A stretch of 64,000 nucleotides of DNA from Coprinus comatus. Its lineage: Eukaryota > Basidiomycota > Agaricomycetes > Agaricales > Agaricaceae. This document shows, one piece after another, positions 45,475-56,230 of the stretch. Position 1 is the first letter of the stretch. Every line of letters begins with the position of its first letter. The stretch is taken from positions 62,001-126,000 of the forward strand of contig JAWPGT010000045.1 in assembly GCA_034638255.1 (NCBI GenBank). Reading direction: 5' to 3'. The notes beneath the pieces were generated by a model. The model was given only the letters and a program-made list of their open reading frames with translations, made no database searches and was not told the DNA's origin. The position numbers were made by a program, and so were the translations under genes.

Positions 45475-46983
45475 TCAAATGTCATGTTCCAACCAAAAAG
45501 CCTGTATTCCAGGATTTCCATATCTAGCAAGTTGCAGCACGCCTATATGAACTAAATCATGTAGCTTCCTTTCATATTGCGGATAGCCTTCCTCCATTGA
45601 GTTGTAAGGAAGAGCAAGAACGAAAGGTTCATTACGTATTTCTGTGGTCTCGTCTCCAAGTAACCTCTCTTCAAGCATACGGAGAATAGCAGAACTAAGT
45701 TCTTCACCCTCTTCATCATCAATAGGTGAAACGACCTCACGAAAGATTAGCGTTTGCAATTCTGGGATAATAACTTTTCTCTCCGGATGGCGCGAAGGGG
45801 TTAACGCCAGGACTGTACCCAAGATGCCCATGTAGGATTCAGGGTCAATGCCCAGTGATCGTGTATGTATATCCAACAAATGTCTGAGATCCTCTTCTCT
45901 CCATTCGTCTGCAGTAGATTCTTTACAGAAAGCAATGTACACTGTTGACAATGTAGATGTCACTGTGTTAAACGAGGTTGTTTTAACTCCATGTTGTAGC
46001 GCAGGAATGTAAGGGGTTATGTTTTCTGGAGAAAGTATAATAGATAATGTGTGAAGCGAGGGCAAGTCAAGATGGTAAAGGATAATTCTATCCCCCTCTG
46101 ACGCATCATCACTCGCAGATGACCAACGAAGGACTTCAAGACGCGGCAAAGTATAGACTCTGAAATTGGCATTATCCAGCCAGTCCTCGCCACTTTGAGG
46201 CACTAACATAAATTCACACCTAATTTCAACAAGTGTTTCGCAACATTCGTGGAGTAAGCGAATGCAGTCATCGAAGGGTATTTCAGTGAGGTGAAGATGA
46301 GTGATTGTAGTTGTGGATATTTTGAAGCCGCTTATGCATTCGAGCGTTAATTTTTGCAAAACAGGTAGTATAGGAGTGGTGGTGGACGGTAGACACCTCC
46401 CGGACCCGTACAATGCTAGGTCTTGCAACTGAGAATACGCATCTCCATCTCCATTGAACATCCCCAGCCCACCTGAGTCTGCGTACCACTCCAGAGCTTT
46501 TGTGCGTGACCGATTCTCGGTAAAAGCCACACACAGGATTCGCTCAATATCTTCCTCTGCTCCCCGGATACGAAAAATCAAAGACAAAGGAAGACTTTTG
46601 GCTCGTTCGAAATAATGGCGCAATAACATATCCTGATCGCCCAATTTTTGACGAGCTCCTGATTCTACCAAGCGGAGCGAAGTCCATATACGAGGAGTCG
46701 AAAGAGCAACACGACGCCAGTGTGACGATACCGCACAAAATTTCATTGGAAGGTAACGATCTGTCGCTGAGGATATATTTGCCGCTGTAATGGCGAGTTC
46801 CATGATATGTGAAAGGATTTCAACAGGAATGGTGTTAGGAATTGATTGGATGTCGTTAAGCCGGTTGAGGAGTGTGATTTGAAACAAATGCAAGGCCGGT
46901 TTTTGTTGTTCAATGAGAGTGAACTCGTGGTTAATACGGTCGATATCCCATGTTGCGAGGTCGGTAGTATGTTGGTGGGTCAT
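45475..46983 (-). CDS. F-box-like protein (502 residues)
   Basis: Single-exon frame from ATG. Coiled-coil start (about 15-45), F-box-like segment IPVEILSHIMELA ... AVSSHWRRVALSTPRIWTSL (about 54-110), MLLRHYFERAKSLPLSLIF, then LRR-like repeats (LQDLALYG, LQKLTLEC, ITHLHLTEI, LEVLRW) and a C-terminal VHIGVLQLARYG block. It lacks the N-terminal CxxCxC cluster of its relatives. Presumed SCF substrate receptor; target unknown. Intact. An AACGTTTGAA box lies 91-100 bp upstream. Confidence 0.85.
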   Translation of the reverse strand: MTHQHTTDLATWDIDRINHEFTLIEQQKPALHLFQITLLNRLNDIQSIPNTIPVEILSHIMELAITAANISSATDRYLPMKFCAVSSHWRRVALSTPRIWTSLRLVESGARQKLGDQDMLLRHYFERAKSLPLSLIFRIRGAEEDIERILCVAFTENRSRTKALEWYADSGGLGMFNGDGDAYSQLQDLALYGSGRCLPSTTTPILPVLQKLTLECISGFKISTTTITHLHLTEIPFDDCIRLLHECCETLVEIRCEFMLVPQSGEDWLDNANFRVYTLPRLEVLRWSSASDDASEGDRIILYHLDLPSLHTLSIILSPENITPYIPALQHGVKTTSFNTVTSTLSTVYIAFCKESTADEWREEDLRHLLDIHTRSLGIDPESYMGILGTVLALTPSRHPERKVIIPELQTLIFREVVSPIDDEEGEELSSAILRMLEERLLGDETTEIRNEPFVLALPYNSMEEGYPQYERKLHDLVHIGVLQLARYGNPGIQAFWLEHDI

Positions 46984-47073
46984 TCGAAAACTACTGATTG
47001 ATAGTCAGAGCAAGAACTTTGGTGGGATAGAAGCAGGGTAGAAATGAGCCTACAGTAATAACTGTTGATGTTG

Positions 47074-47083
47074 AACGTTTGAA
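47074..47083 (-). promoter_or_regulatory. TTCAAACGTT box upstream of the F-box gene at 45475-46983
   Basis: On the coding strand it reads TTCAAACGTT, 91-100 bp before the ATG. It matches the box in the FunK1/F-box shared promoters. Confidence 0.45.
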
Positions 47084-47380
47084 CAAGCACCGCCACGCGA
47101 CCTCGCTCAAACACGTACCAGAACAAAGACAAAGCATATGAGCTCCTGTTTTGTATGATACATCCCAGAACAAGCTAACACCTAATGAGGCTTGTTGAGA
47201 GCTCAAGCGCTCATCAAGCACCTGAGCAGCACCGCAATTGATAGGTGTATTGAACTAGTATACATCTCTTCAAACTTCAACTATGCCTACAGTACATAAT
47301 ACCATTTCTACTTCTCCTGTTACAATTTTGGATAACATTACGGCTGCCCATAATAAGTTGACACGATTTTGGCTGGAATC

Positions 47381-49234
47381 TCATGAATCATCTGCATTTT
47401 CGCAAAGAATAACTTTCAATACACCAGCATGAACCAAAGAGTGTAGTTTCCTTTCGTAATCCTTCAGATTTTGTTGCTCAAACGTATAGAATGAGAGCGC
47501 AAGTATAAATGGATCTTTCGGTGTTGTCGGGGGATCTTCAATGAATAATAACCTGTCTTCAAGCATTTTGAGAAGAGTGGAGCATAAGAGCTCACCCCCT
47601 TCGAGATAATTGTATGAACCAGTATCCGATAGGTTGTCGATGGATAAATCGAAATCAGGTGAATGATTGTGAGCAGATGAAGCATTAGACGACTTGTCGG
47701 TGTCGATGTCGGTGTCGGATTCTGAAGTATCGTCGGAAAGTGAATCTTCGTCCATTGAATAGGCATCGGATGAATCATCGCTAGGTGAGTCGTGGTGAAC
47801 TGCTGATATATTAGACATTATATCTAAGGCTTGAGCTGATGCACTCCTTCGAAGGGGTGGAAGATCCCCACCACTTAAATATAGCATTTTTAAGCCGGGG
47901 ATAAGGACTTGTCCTTCGGGATGGTACGAGGGCGTCAAGGCACATAATGCAGAGATCATTTCCGAACCGGACCCATCTGCAAGAAGTTCCAATTTTCGAG
48001 TGTTAAAGTCGAATAAACGTAAAAAATCGTCTTCTTCGACCACAATTTCATCATTTTCGTCATCCTCCGGATCGAACTTAGTGCCTATACACACTTTGGA
48101 TAAGATTGGAGTGACCCTACTAAACAGCTTGTCGATTCGCGTATGATTAGGCCTGAAGTTGAAAAGGGTTATGTTTCGGAGGCGGGGTAAATTGAAGCGT
48201 CCAAGCATATGTGTATCCCAAGGAAAGCCTAATGCGTTCTCAGACATATCCCAACGAACTTTTTCAAGTTTCGGTAGCGTCACATAAACTCCATTATCTT
48301 CCGGGGTCACTCCTATAGGGTAAAGTTGTTTTAAACAATGAAATTCGGTGAGAGTCTCTTGGCATGCGAGAAGAAGCTGGTTACAGGTAGGATAAGCTAC
48401 CTCAGTGAGGTGGAGGTATGTGATCGTAGTACTAGTAAGCTGGATGGTTAGGACGCGACTTAGAGTTAGGCGTTGCAAGGCTGGAAAGTGCGGGAGTCGG
48501 ACATTCGGATCAAAAACGTAGAACGACGATGGTACCGATAAATCTAGGATTTGCAGATGAGGATATATGTTTGGATTCCCGTCTGGTCCTGACCAGTCTA
48601 GCGAGGCTGAGAGAGATGTGTATATAGCTTTTAGCCTGGTTGGATTATCCTTTGTAACGAGGTCGAAGACTGGTCTGAAGGTTTCCACATTCCAGTCGAT
48701 CCCACTAGTGATGGGTCCGAAAGCGAAGGAAAGGGGGAGATTTTTGGATTTTTCCAAGTAGCAACGTAGGAGTGAAATCATGCTTCTCTCGCAAACAGAT
48801 TGAGTGATATAACCATCGAGATCCAATCGAAGTGATGTCCATATACGAGGAGTTGAGTGAGCGACCTGACGCCAGTGTGATGATACTGCACTGAGGACGA
48901 GCGGGAGGTAGGCCAAAATCCTATTTTTAGCTCCAATGCGGTGGGCTCGTTGGTTAATTGGTGGTATTTGGGTAGCAGCAATCTCCATAACGTGTGAGAG
49001 GATTTCGGGTGGAACTGTATAGGTATGTGATTGGACCTCATTAAGCCGGTTGAGAAAAGATGCCCGCTTTTTACGCAAGAGTTCTATCTGCTGGTCGATG
49101 CGGTCAACTTCTTGGTTAATATGCTTGATATCTTCATCCTTGCTCAATGAGTGAAGGAAGCAAGGCGTGGTAGCACCAACAGTATGGGAAACTGTACATC
49201 CACAGAGAAGGCAAGATGGTGAAGCGCTGGCCAT
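47381..49234 (-). CDS. F-box-like protein with acidic insert (617 residues)
   Basis: Single-exon frame from ATG. N-terminal CLLCGCTVSH (CxxCxC-x3-H), coiled coil (about 35-65), F-box-like segment VPPEILSHVMEIA ... AVSSHWRQVAHSTPRIWTSL (about 75-135), LRR-like repeats (LQILDLS, LQRLTLS, ITYLHLTEV, LEKVRWD), then a long Asp/Ser-rich insert (about 470-545; SDDSSDAYSMDEDSLSDDTS) before the family C-terminal block VHAGVLKVILC. The insert has many acidic Ser sites of the type CK2 phosphorylates. Intact; presumed SCF receptor. Confidence 0.85.
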   Translation of the reverse strand: MASASPSCLLCGCTVSHTVGATTPCFLHSLSKDEDIKHINQEVDRIDQQIELLRKKRASFLNRLNEVQSHTYTVPPEILSHVMEIAATQIPPINQRAHRIGAKNRILAYLPLVLSAVSSHWRQVAHSTPRIWTSLRLDLDGYITQSVCERSMISLLRCYLEKSKNLPLSFAFGPITSGIDWNVETFRPVFDLVTKDNPTRLKAIYTSLSASLDWSGPDGNPNIYPHLQILDLSVPSSFYVFDPNVRLPHFPALQRLTLSRVLTIQLTSTTITYLHLTEVAYPTCNQLLLACQETLTEFHCLKQLYPIGVTPEDNGVYVTLPKLEKVRWDMSENALGFPWDTHMLGRFNLPRLRNITLFNFRPNHTRIDKLFSRVTPILSKVCIGTKFDPEDDENDEIVVEEDDFLRLFDFNTRKLELLADGSGSEMISALCALTPSYHPEGQVLIPGLKMLYLSGGDLPPLRRSASAQALDIMSNISAVHHDSPSDDSSDAYSMDEDSLSDDTSESDTDIDTDKSSNASSAHNHSPDFDLSIDNLSDTGSYNYLEGGELLCSTLLKMLEDRLLFIEDPPTTPKDPFILALSFYTFEQQNLKDYERKLHSLVHAGVLKVILCENADDS

Positions 49235-49296
49235 GTTACCAGGAAATCAGTGACAGCGATGTTGACAGGACGCCCGAAGTTATCCTTGAAAACCTG

Positions 49297-49307
49297 TTTC
49301 AAACGTT
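49297..49307 (+). promoter_or_regulatory. TTTCAAACGTT box upstream of the F-box gene at 47381-49234
   Basis: It lies 63-73 bp before the ATG at 49234, in the opposite orientation to the box at 47074-47083. The near-palindromic core makes orientation uncertain. Confidence 0.4.
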
Positions 49308-49960
49308 AAAGTGGAGGTTTGACGTGTTCACTCTGTCGGATGACAAATGCTATGTAGTTCTATCTATTGCGTAATTATCCGAGGGGTTGAGTTTCTTCCC
49401 AGGAGTCGTCTATCAGCGCTCAAGCGTCTATCATACTTCTGAAACTAATCATCTTGTCGAGTTGTCTAAATGTCGTCTAAATGTAAGGCTGTAGGCTGTA
49501 GTTACGTATGTGCTGTAAATCTAATCCCCATTACTCAGGCTCCATATTGTAGCCTGTGATCATCATATTTTCGCTGGACACCGTACCGTTTCCACTTTGG
49601 CCGAAAGCAACTCTGGCATGCACTATGTAGTGGCTATATCGATTGCCAAATGTGAGATTGGCTATAACTTATATATAGTAAACTTGCCACTGGTCCCGGT
49701 CAACTGCCGCCGTAACCTTACAGTATTTGAACCACGTTGATCACGACGGATTCTGGTGCGAAGAAGCCAATACTGAACATTTGAACATTGTGTGCAATGG
49801 CCCAAACCAGAAGGGAAAAAAAGAAAATCGTTGACATCATTAATATTCTTCTCCAACAGTACATATGCATACGTCCTTGAAGCTTTAGAGTCCGGCATAG
49901 ATAATAATAACGGTATGTAACCCATGACCAGTACGGCTACCATTTTATGCCTATCCCAAA
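49308..49960. other. Intergenic, no supported gene
   Basis: 3' flank of the F-box/LRR gene; the minus frame at 49662-49982 has no family support. Confidence 0.5.
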
Positions 49961-52406
49961 TCAAATTCGCCTCACATCCCACCTGACTTTTCCTTCAATT
50001 GGACCGGGTCCAAAGTCCGCATCCCGTAAAAGCATTATAGCCTTTCCACTACAAGCGTCCCAGTGATCCACCCTCTTCAACTTTGTGCACTTCCAAGCCA
50101 GCACTCCAGCAATCTCATCATTCTTGCGAATCCGACTGCGATCCGTCATAGAAATATTTGAAGTTGCATTCGTGTTCAAAACAATAGATGAATTGGAATT
50201 GCTATGGGCGAGGTTAAAGTCAACATTATTGTTCGGGAGAGCATTTTGAGATATCTCATAGAAAAATCGTATTCCATGGAATGTTGTCAATTCTTCAAAA
50301 GCGGATAACGTTTCTGCCCATTCAACCATGTTTGTCACAGGTCCATGAACGGATTGACTTCCCGATCCATTTCTACCTCTTCCTTCAGTCTGTTCCACAT
50401 TTCCGGTTGTAATACTCTGAACTCTCAAACGCTTTCCAATATCCAACCATTTAAGATTTGGTACACACCACGACAACATCCTAATATCATCCATATCTCC
50501 CCACGTTTCCAACTCAATCGTCTTCACATTCCTTCCATGTTTCTTCAATGCTCGGAAGAATTCAATGTTGATATTTGAATGTTCATCAGAGTCCATGAGA
50601 TAGTGATTTCCCCGGACCTCTTCATCTTCAATAGCAGTTTGTAAGGCTCGTATGTTAATACCTGCAAAACCACAGAGTTTCACCCCTTTGATTACTTCCA
50701 GTGGCCTTGAGTGATCGCATCCTCCCTTCAGTATATTCGTCACAATTTCCTTAGTAGCGTGAATTTCCCTCAAATTTGGTAACGAATTATGGGGAAGAAG
50801 GCTACGAAGTCGTTTGTGATGTGAAATTGGCGCAATGTTCTTCAGTTTCAAGACTTCAAGTGTAGGATGAACAGCTAAGAAAGTTTGGAGGGGGTTTGCA
50901 TATGTAGTAACATTTGTCGACGTGTCTGTGTCCAAATGTGTGGTCGTTGATGTAGGGCAGGAGAGGGATGAAAGTGTGAGAGATGTTAGATGAGGCCAAC
51001 GACCACAAGTCAGAAATTCAGTAGCGATTGGAGATGTATTCGAGCCAGCGCGAGGTGTATATAATATCTCCAATCTCTGAAACCTGTCTTAGCGAAATGC
51101 AATTGTAACATATGAATGCAAAAATAACCTGGAGACTGGGACATTGGTCCAGAAGAGAAGAAATACGGTTCATTTCGGGAGTCTTCGACGCTCCATAGTT
51201 GAACTTGGTGGCGGAAATGGACAGAGATTCTAATTTGATGAGCTAATTGGTTATAATGTTAGTAAATAAAATCGACAATCCATTAAAAGGACAAAAACTC
51301 GCTGCATTGTTTTTATTCCCGCTCCGTCCTTCACCTTCCAAAGGACAAAAAGCTTTATTATCAACCACTTCCAAGTCCCTCAAGCTCAGGCCGCATTTAT
51401 CAACCAACGTCTTGCAGACCAAACCATGATCCATAATCGAAATTGGTGAATGATTAGCTCCCCACTTTACGTTCACCAATCTCGTCATCTTCGCCAAGGC
51501 TCCCACGAAGTATTTCTCCTGCCTCTTGTGTACACCAGCTTGAGTAGATCTTGGTAAATCACAATCACTATGATCATTTGAAGATGAAGCAGTAGATTCT
51601 TCTTCACTGGTGCTACTCGCACTAACGACCTCTTCACCTACATTCCCATTTCCGCAACGCTTTCCACCAATTATCTTTTGACAAATTCTCGGCACCAAAA
51701 CCTTCTTTCCATTCCCATTCCTCTCATCCAAAATTTCAACAACTCTCACATTCCTAGCCAAATCCTTCCTCTCACAAAGATGTTTCCAAACACCCATCAT
51801 AGATACCTTTGCCCTAATAACCCTATATTCCCAATGTCTCGGAAACACTATATCACGATGACTTTTACAAGTCAGACCAAAAGCCATCAAATCGACTTTC
51901 GAATCAATGAACGAAGTGATACGATCCAATATTTCCGTAGGAAAATGTCCAAGTGTCACTTTAAACCTAAACACCACCCCATTTAAGTTTGTAATTAAAC
52001 TCGATGATGAAGATGATGATGTAAGACCAGAATCGATAAGACAAGGAGAAAAAGCAAGTGTAGAAAGTAAAAAAGGTTCCACTATCTTACAAAGATGCAT
52101 ACACAACTTGTGTTCATCGATAGTGAGAAGTTTGTATTGAGAACCAGATCCTGCTCCTGCAAAAACTCGAGATGGTAAGGATGAAATGATTTTGACAAGG
52201 GAATTGAATGCGTGGAATGGGTCTCTGTGATCATAGGACTTGAAATCGAGTTCAACTTTGTGGGGTTTGATTATAGAACCTGATTTGGAAGATGCAATGG
52301 TGTTGGGCGTCGCGAGCGCACGGCGCACAGGTCTCACGTTCTTGACCTTTGCGTGAGAGCCCTTGGCCGCTTGATGTGGTTGTGTTGGCATGGAGTTGAC
52401 TGTCAT
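49961..52406 (-). CDS. F-box protein with LRR-like C-terminus (about 755 residues)
   Basis: Proposed exons: 52406 to about 51369, 51242-51129 and 51076-49961. The last junction is phase-clean (CPSLQ|RLEILYTP). The first is less sure: the donor GTGGTT is weak and the acceptor at 51243 was chosen because it gives LIKLESLSIS. A canonical F-box helix pair LGHFPTEILDRITSFID ... LMAFGLTCKSHRDIV lies at about 152-187. The C-terminal part has spaced leucine motifs (LTSLTLSSLSC, LEVLKLKNI, NVKTIELETWGD, NLKWLDI). The start MTVNS was preferred; the frame is open further upstream. It is distinct from the IPPEVL-type family around it. Presumed SCF receptor. Confidence 0.75.
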
Positions 52407-52688
52407 AGAGGCAACGAAGTCAACATAAGATACTTTAAGTACTTGACAACCGAGAATCACACAGCCATGATTAGCGCTGATCAAATTTGTGCGACCCTGA
52501 AATTTATGCATATGGACACCTGTGATGGACAGTGCCCGAACACGGCCATATATAGATTTTAACTTAATGATTATAAGAGATCCTAAGTTTATCTTGTTCG
52601 GAATGATTTTATTATTTCGATGTGTGAGTGTGTATATAGTATTAAAATAAAAGTTGAATGGATGAAACATCAATTAAGCGCCAGGCTT

Positions 52689-54159
52689 TCAATCCTCCCT
52701 TTCTCCATTACGTTCATGTTCCCTATGAATCTGCTCTCCAACTTCCTCATCGTCTTCCGAACCTTTTGATTTACGAGAATTATCCTCATAATCTTCAGCA
52801 ATCCTCCCGATCTCCTTGTATAGCTCTCTTCTTTCATTAATTAAAGATGTCCATTTGTCAACATCAAATCCTCTAGTTTGATATAGGGCCACCTGGCGTG
52901 ACGAGAGGGATCTGTCGATTACAGAAGAATAGGATACTTCGCGTCCTTGATACAAAAACCTGAAAATAGAAGTGTCTATCAATAGCTCAGATCAAAAGTT
53001 AAATTTCTGTAACATACCACAGATATGAGAGCACTACCATAGTCAACCCGGATAAATAAGTGACTGGTTCCATAATATCCCTGGGGAACAGTTATACATA
53101 AGTTGACACGATGCCAAAGAATGCTCACCATCCCAAATCCCAAAATGTCAATCTTGCAACAGTAATCCAATAAACGACTAACATCCCAAATCCTCCAATG
53201 GCCAACCGCTTTGCATCTCGATGAGCTTCCTCATCGCAGACTCTTTTTAATACTTCCATCTCGTTGAGTTGGGTCGTAATAGCAGATAATCTCCTTCTCA
53301 AGAATCTTGTTCGAGCGGACAAAGTTGGTACTTGAACCTTCAATACCATTTCTGTGATTTCCTTTGCTTCATTGCCATTAAGTTGATCTTCAGAATCCTC
53401 ATCACCGTTATCTTCATCTTCAGAATATTGCTCCATTACTACCGCATCATTATCCTTGTCTACAGAAATATATCCACTTTCCCTTCTCTGTATGACCGGA
53501 TTTTGTGACGTAATGTATCCATAAGTAAACACGATGCAAAATTCTGATCCCTTGGCTGAATCCCGAATGAAGTCACCGACGTCCGTGGTGTCAGACCATT
53601 GAAATGCTTTCCCATGTGATGATATACTTCGGAATGATATTGCGGGAGAGGCCGGTGAAAGGGATGATGATATTAACTTCGCAACATGCGAAAGTGGTTG
53701 TGACGGGTGAAGAAGGAATACGGTAGGTGGAGGAGTATACGGTGTAATTTTAAAATTAGACTTTGTGGCAGAGTTGATCAAGCTTTTGCTTTGTAGGCTT
53801 TGGGGGTGCGAGAAAATTCCGAGAGGTAGAATAAGCTTGAATAAATGTGATGAAGTAGGAGAAATTTTTCCTATCCCAATGTTTAGCGAACACGAACTTG
53901 GAACGAAAATGTGAAATGTACCTGTTGTATCAGTAACACCTTCCATATCATCTACGATATTCCCGGTGTCCACACATGGATCCGATCCCCATTGTGCATT
54001 GCACGGGGCCTCGGCTATAAACCTAGCATGTCGGATTGCCGTAGCATCGGAGTCAAGTTTCCTGCATTTTGTGATTGAAAACTGCCGCACAGAGCACTGA
54101 TACGCTCGTACTGGGACTGGGGAGAAACAGCGAGACGCCCAAAAGAGAAGGGAGGTCAT
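52689..54159 (-). CDS. MCU: Mitochondrial calcium uniporter pore subunit (454 residues)
   Basis: Inner-membrane Ca2+ channel subunit. Exons: 54159-53129, 53080-53018 and 52959-52689. N-terminal MTSLLFWASRCF...QCSVRQFSITKCRK looks like a mitochondrial presequence. After an N-terminal domain come coiled coil 1 (ARTRFLRRRLSAITTQLNEM), TM1 (about 318-339), the selectivity motif WDIMEP (344-349) reconstituted across an intron, TM2 (YLSGLTMVVLSYLWF) and coiled coil 2 with an acidic tail. The DIME Asp and Glu are both present, as needed for Ca2+ selectivity. No lesion seen. Confidence 0.95.
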
Positions 54160-54879
54160 GTCAACTCCCCAACGGCCGTGTCAAGGGCTGTAAATTCCAT
54201 TTTAAATTCAGAAATTACGTCATCCTCAAATTAGTGCGACACGCCTGCGACCGGAGAAAGCCGACACAGCGACCCTGAACTGCCTGCACTCATCAGACGC
54301 TGAACCAGGCTGAACCATCCTTCATTTACCTAACTTTAGGCTTGGTCTTTTCAAAAACAATCGGCACCTCTCACTCTGCTGAAACAATATTACAGCTGAA
54401 GCATAAGATGGTTTATATGCTTCACATTCTGCATCATTATATGCCTACTTGAAAGTGACCAAGTTGTACATACTTGGGCGGACCACCATCGTTGAGAGAT
54501 TCAAGATGGTGTTCCACATGATATACTACTATTCATAAGTCTACAATATACACCATTCACATAGATTTTTAGACACGAATTTTTGTATGGTTCTCCCCGG
54601 TTCCTGAATTGGTTATATTATTATATACCATTCGAGTAGTCGCTCTTGAACCAAAAAATTGAAGAAAATTCGCTCTCCAAAATATTCAACAATGAATCTC
54701 AATTTTCAACCTTGGCTTGAGCAATAGAGAGTTATTTTCCCTTGAAAAATGGTTAGGTAGATGATTTGTCAATAATTCATAACACCATCTCCTTTGTAAC
54801 GACGAGAGAGTGGACTATATACTGATGTTGACCGGCGTAGATTAGACTTGCAAGTTACTAATCACTCCTGTGAGCTTTA
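54160..54879. other. Intergenic, no supported gene
   Basis: MCU 5' flank, then AT-rich DNA. Nothing recognisable. Confidence 0.5.
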
Positions 54880-55765
54880 TGCGAGACAGTACAAAAAGTT
54901 TTGGTAAATTATACACTGATATGTACTTTCTAACGACCTGGAATAATTTGGAGTCTCAGTATGGACAGAAGATTGCCAAACGCAAAACTTTTGGCACAGT
55001 AACACAATGAATAAAGTAGTCGCAGTTACATTGATTATGTCTGCTACTTAGTACTTAGAGAAACAGCCTTATTTGAATGTTACTAAAAATCTGACCATTT
55101 CAGACTCTCACGTCCAGGCACAACTCTACTGAGCTCAAAGCCCCATGATTATTTAAATCTTGCATTATCTCGTCACATTCACCGCTGTTTCATTTCTGAA
55201 ACGCAATAAGTGTTCCTGTTACTCCACATAAACGTTCTTCTAACATTTTGTATCTCGAATCAAAGGACCGGCATTTACCAGGTCACTAGAAAGTTCCTGT
55301 GACTTTTATTCGAGGGACCACCTAAAAATATAGTACGAGGTCATTTTTTCCGACAAACAACAATTGAGAAATTTCGTAATTGACGACCGGGATACTTGGA
55401 GTCTGGGCATGCCAAAAGGCAAACATTTGCGCAGTGACACAACTAATAAAAGTAATCACAATTACATTGGTTATGCCCTAGTACTTAGTATTGTAGTACA
55501 GTCCCGACATTACATGTTTACATAGTAAAAGCTACGAAAATCAGCCTTGTTCAAACTTTAAATGTTACTAAGAATCTGTCCATTTCAGTTTCTTGTCCAG
55601 GAACCGCTCCACACCTAGTGAGCTTCAAAACCCCACAATTAATTAAATGTTGTATAATTTCGTCACTGCCAGGAACTTCAACATATCTTTTCTGAAATGC
55701 GATAAAAAATGGGTTTCCAAGCGTTCCTCGACATAAGCGTTCTTCTAACATTTTGACAAGCGCTC
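54880..55765 (-). repeat. Tandem partial duplication of F-box 3' ends
   Basis: Two diverged units, about 54880-55265 and 55290-55765, each holding the 3' flank (CTTTTGGCACAGTAACACAA / CATTTGCGCAGTGACACAAC variants) followed by the F-box C-terminal codons. They imply two successive F-box copies here. Confidence 0.65.
55081..55262 (-). pseudogene. F-box C-terminal tail fragment
   Basis: Reads as the family ending (KMLEERLCG, AFQK, LKSCG, FLVTF-like) with several stops and indels. About 180 bp only. Confidence 0.65.
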
Positions 55766-56215
55766 GGGGTATTGCATCAAAGAGAGAACTACGGTACCCA
55801 TCTCCACCTAGTGCAGAATCAGAATATGTAACGCATAATTCATCCAATCCGGGAACGAGTATTTTGTTTGTTGGGTGAAGTGATGGAGTCAAAGTATGCA
55901 AAATATCCAAGATTTCCTGGGCCGTAAAATCAATAAACAACCTTTTCGTATCAACCTGATCCAAGAACTGGGAAAATGTCTCTTTCCGGAATTCACGAGA
56001 TGAAGTCGTTTTAAGCGACGTTGGTGTTCCAAGTCGTAAATGATTTACTGTTAGATGAGCAAAGGAAACCTCACAAAGAGAGGGCAGATTGAGGCGTTGA
56101 AGGATGAGTGTATCCAAAGAATTTGGGGGTTTTTCATCAAGGCATACGTCACAATCGAGGGTCCGAAGTCGTGGAAAAATATAGATTGTAGGACCTGGGG
56201 CTGGCAGCGATCATG
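55551..56215 (-). pseudogene. F-box gene C-terminal fragment, cut by a TIR element
   Basis: Open frame from IYIFPRLRTLDCD through LILQRLNLPSLCEVSF, LDQVDTKRLFIDFTAQEIL, LTPSLHPTNK, VKMLEERLCRGT to LKLTRCG and stop at 55551, equal to the last 210 or so residues of the intact gene. The N-terminal half including the F-box is absent; similarity ends about 15-25 bp before the left end of the TIR element at 56231, and no F-box sequence resumes beyond its right end. Confidence 0.85.
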
Positions 56216-56230
56216 ATGATGCTCATGTAC

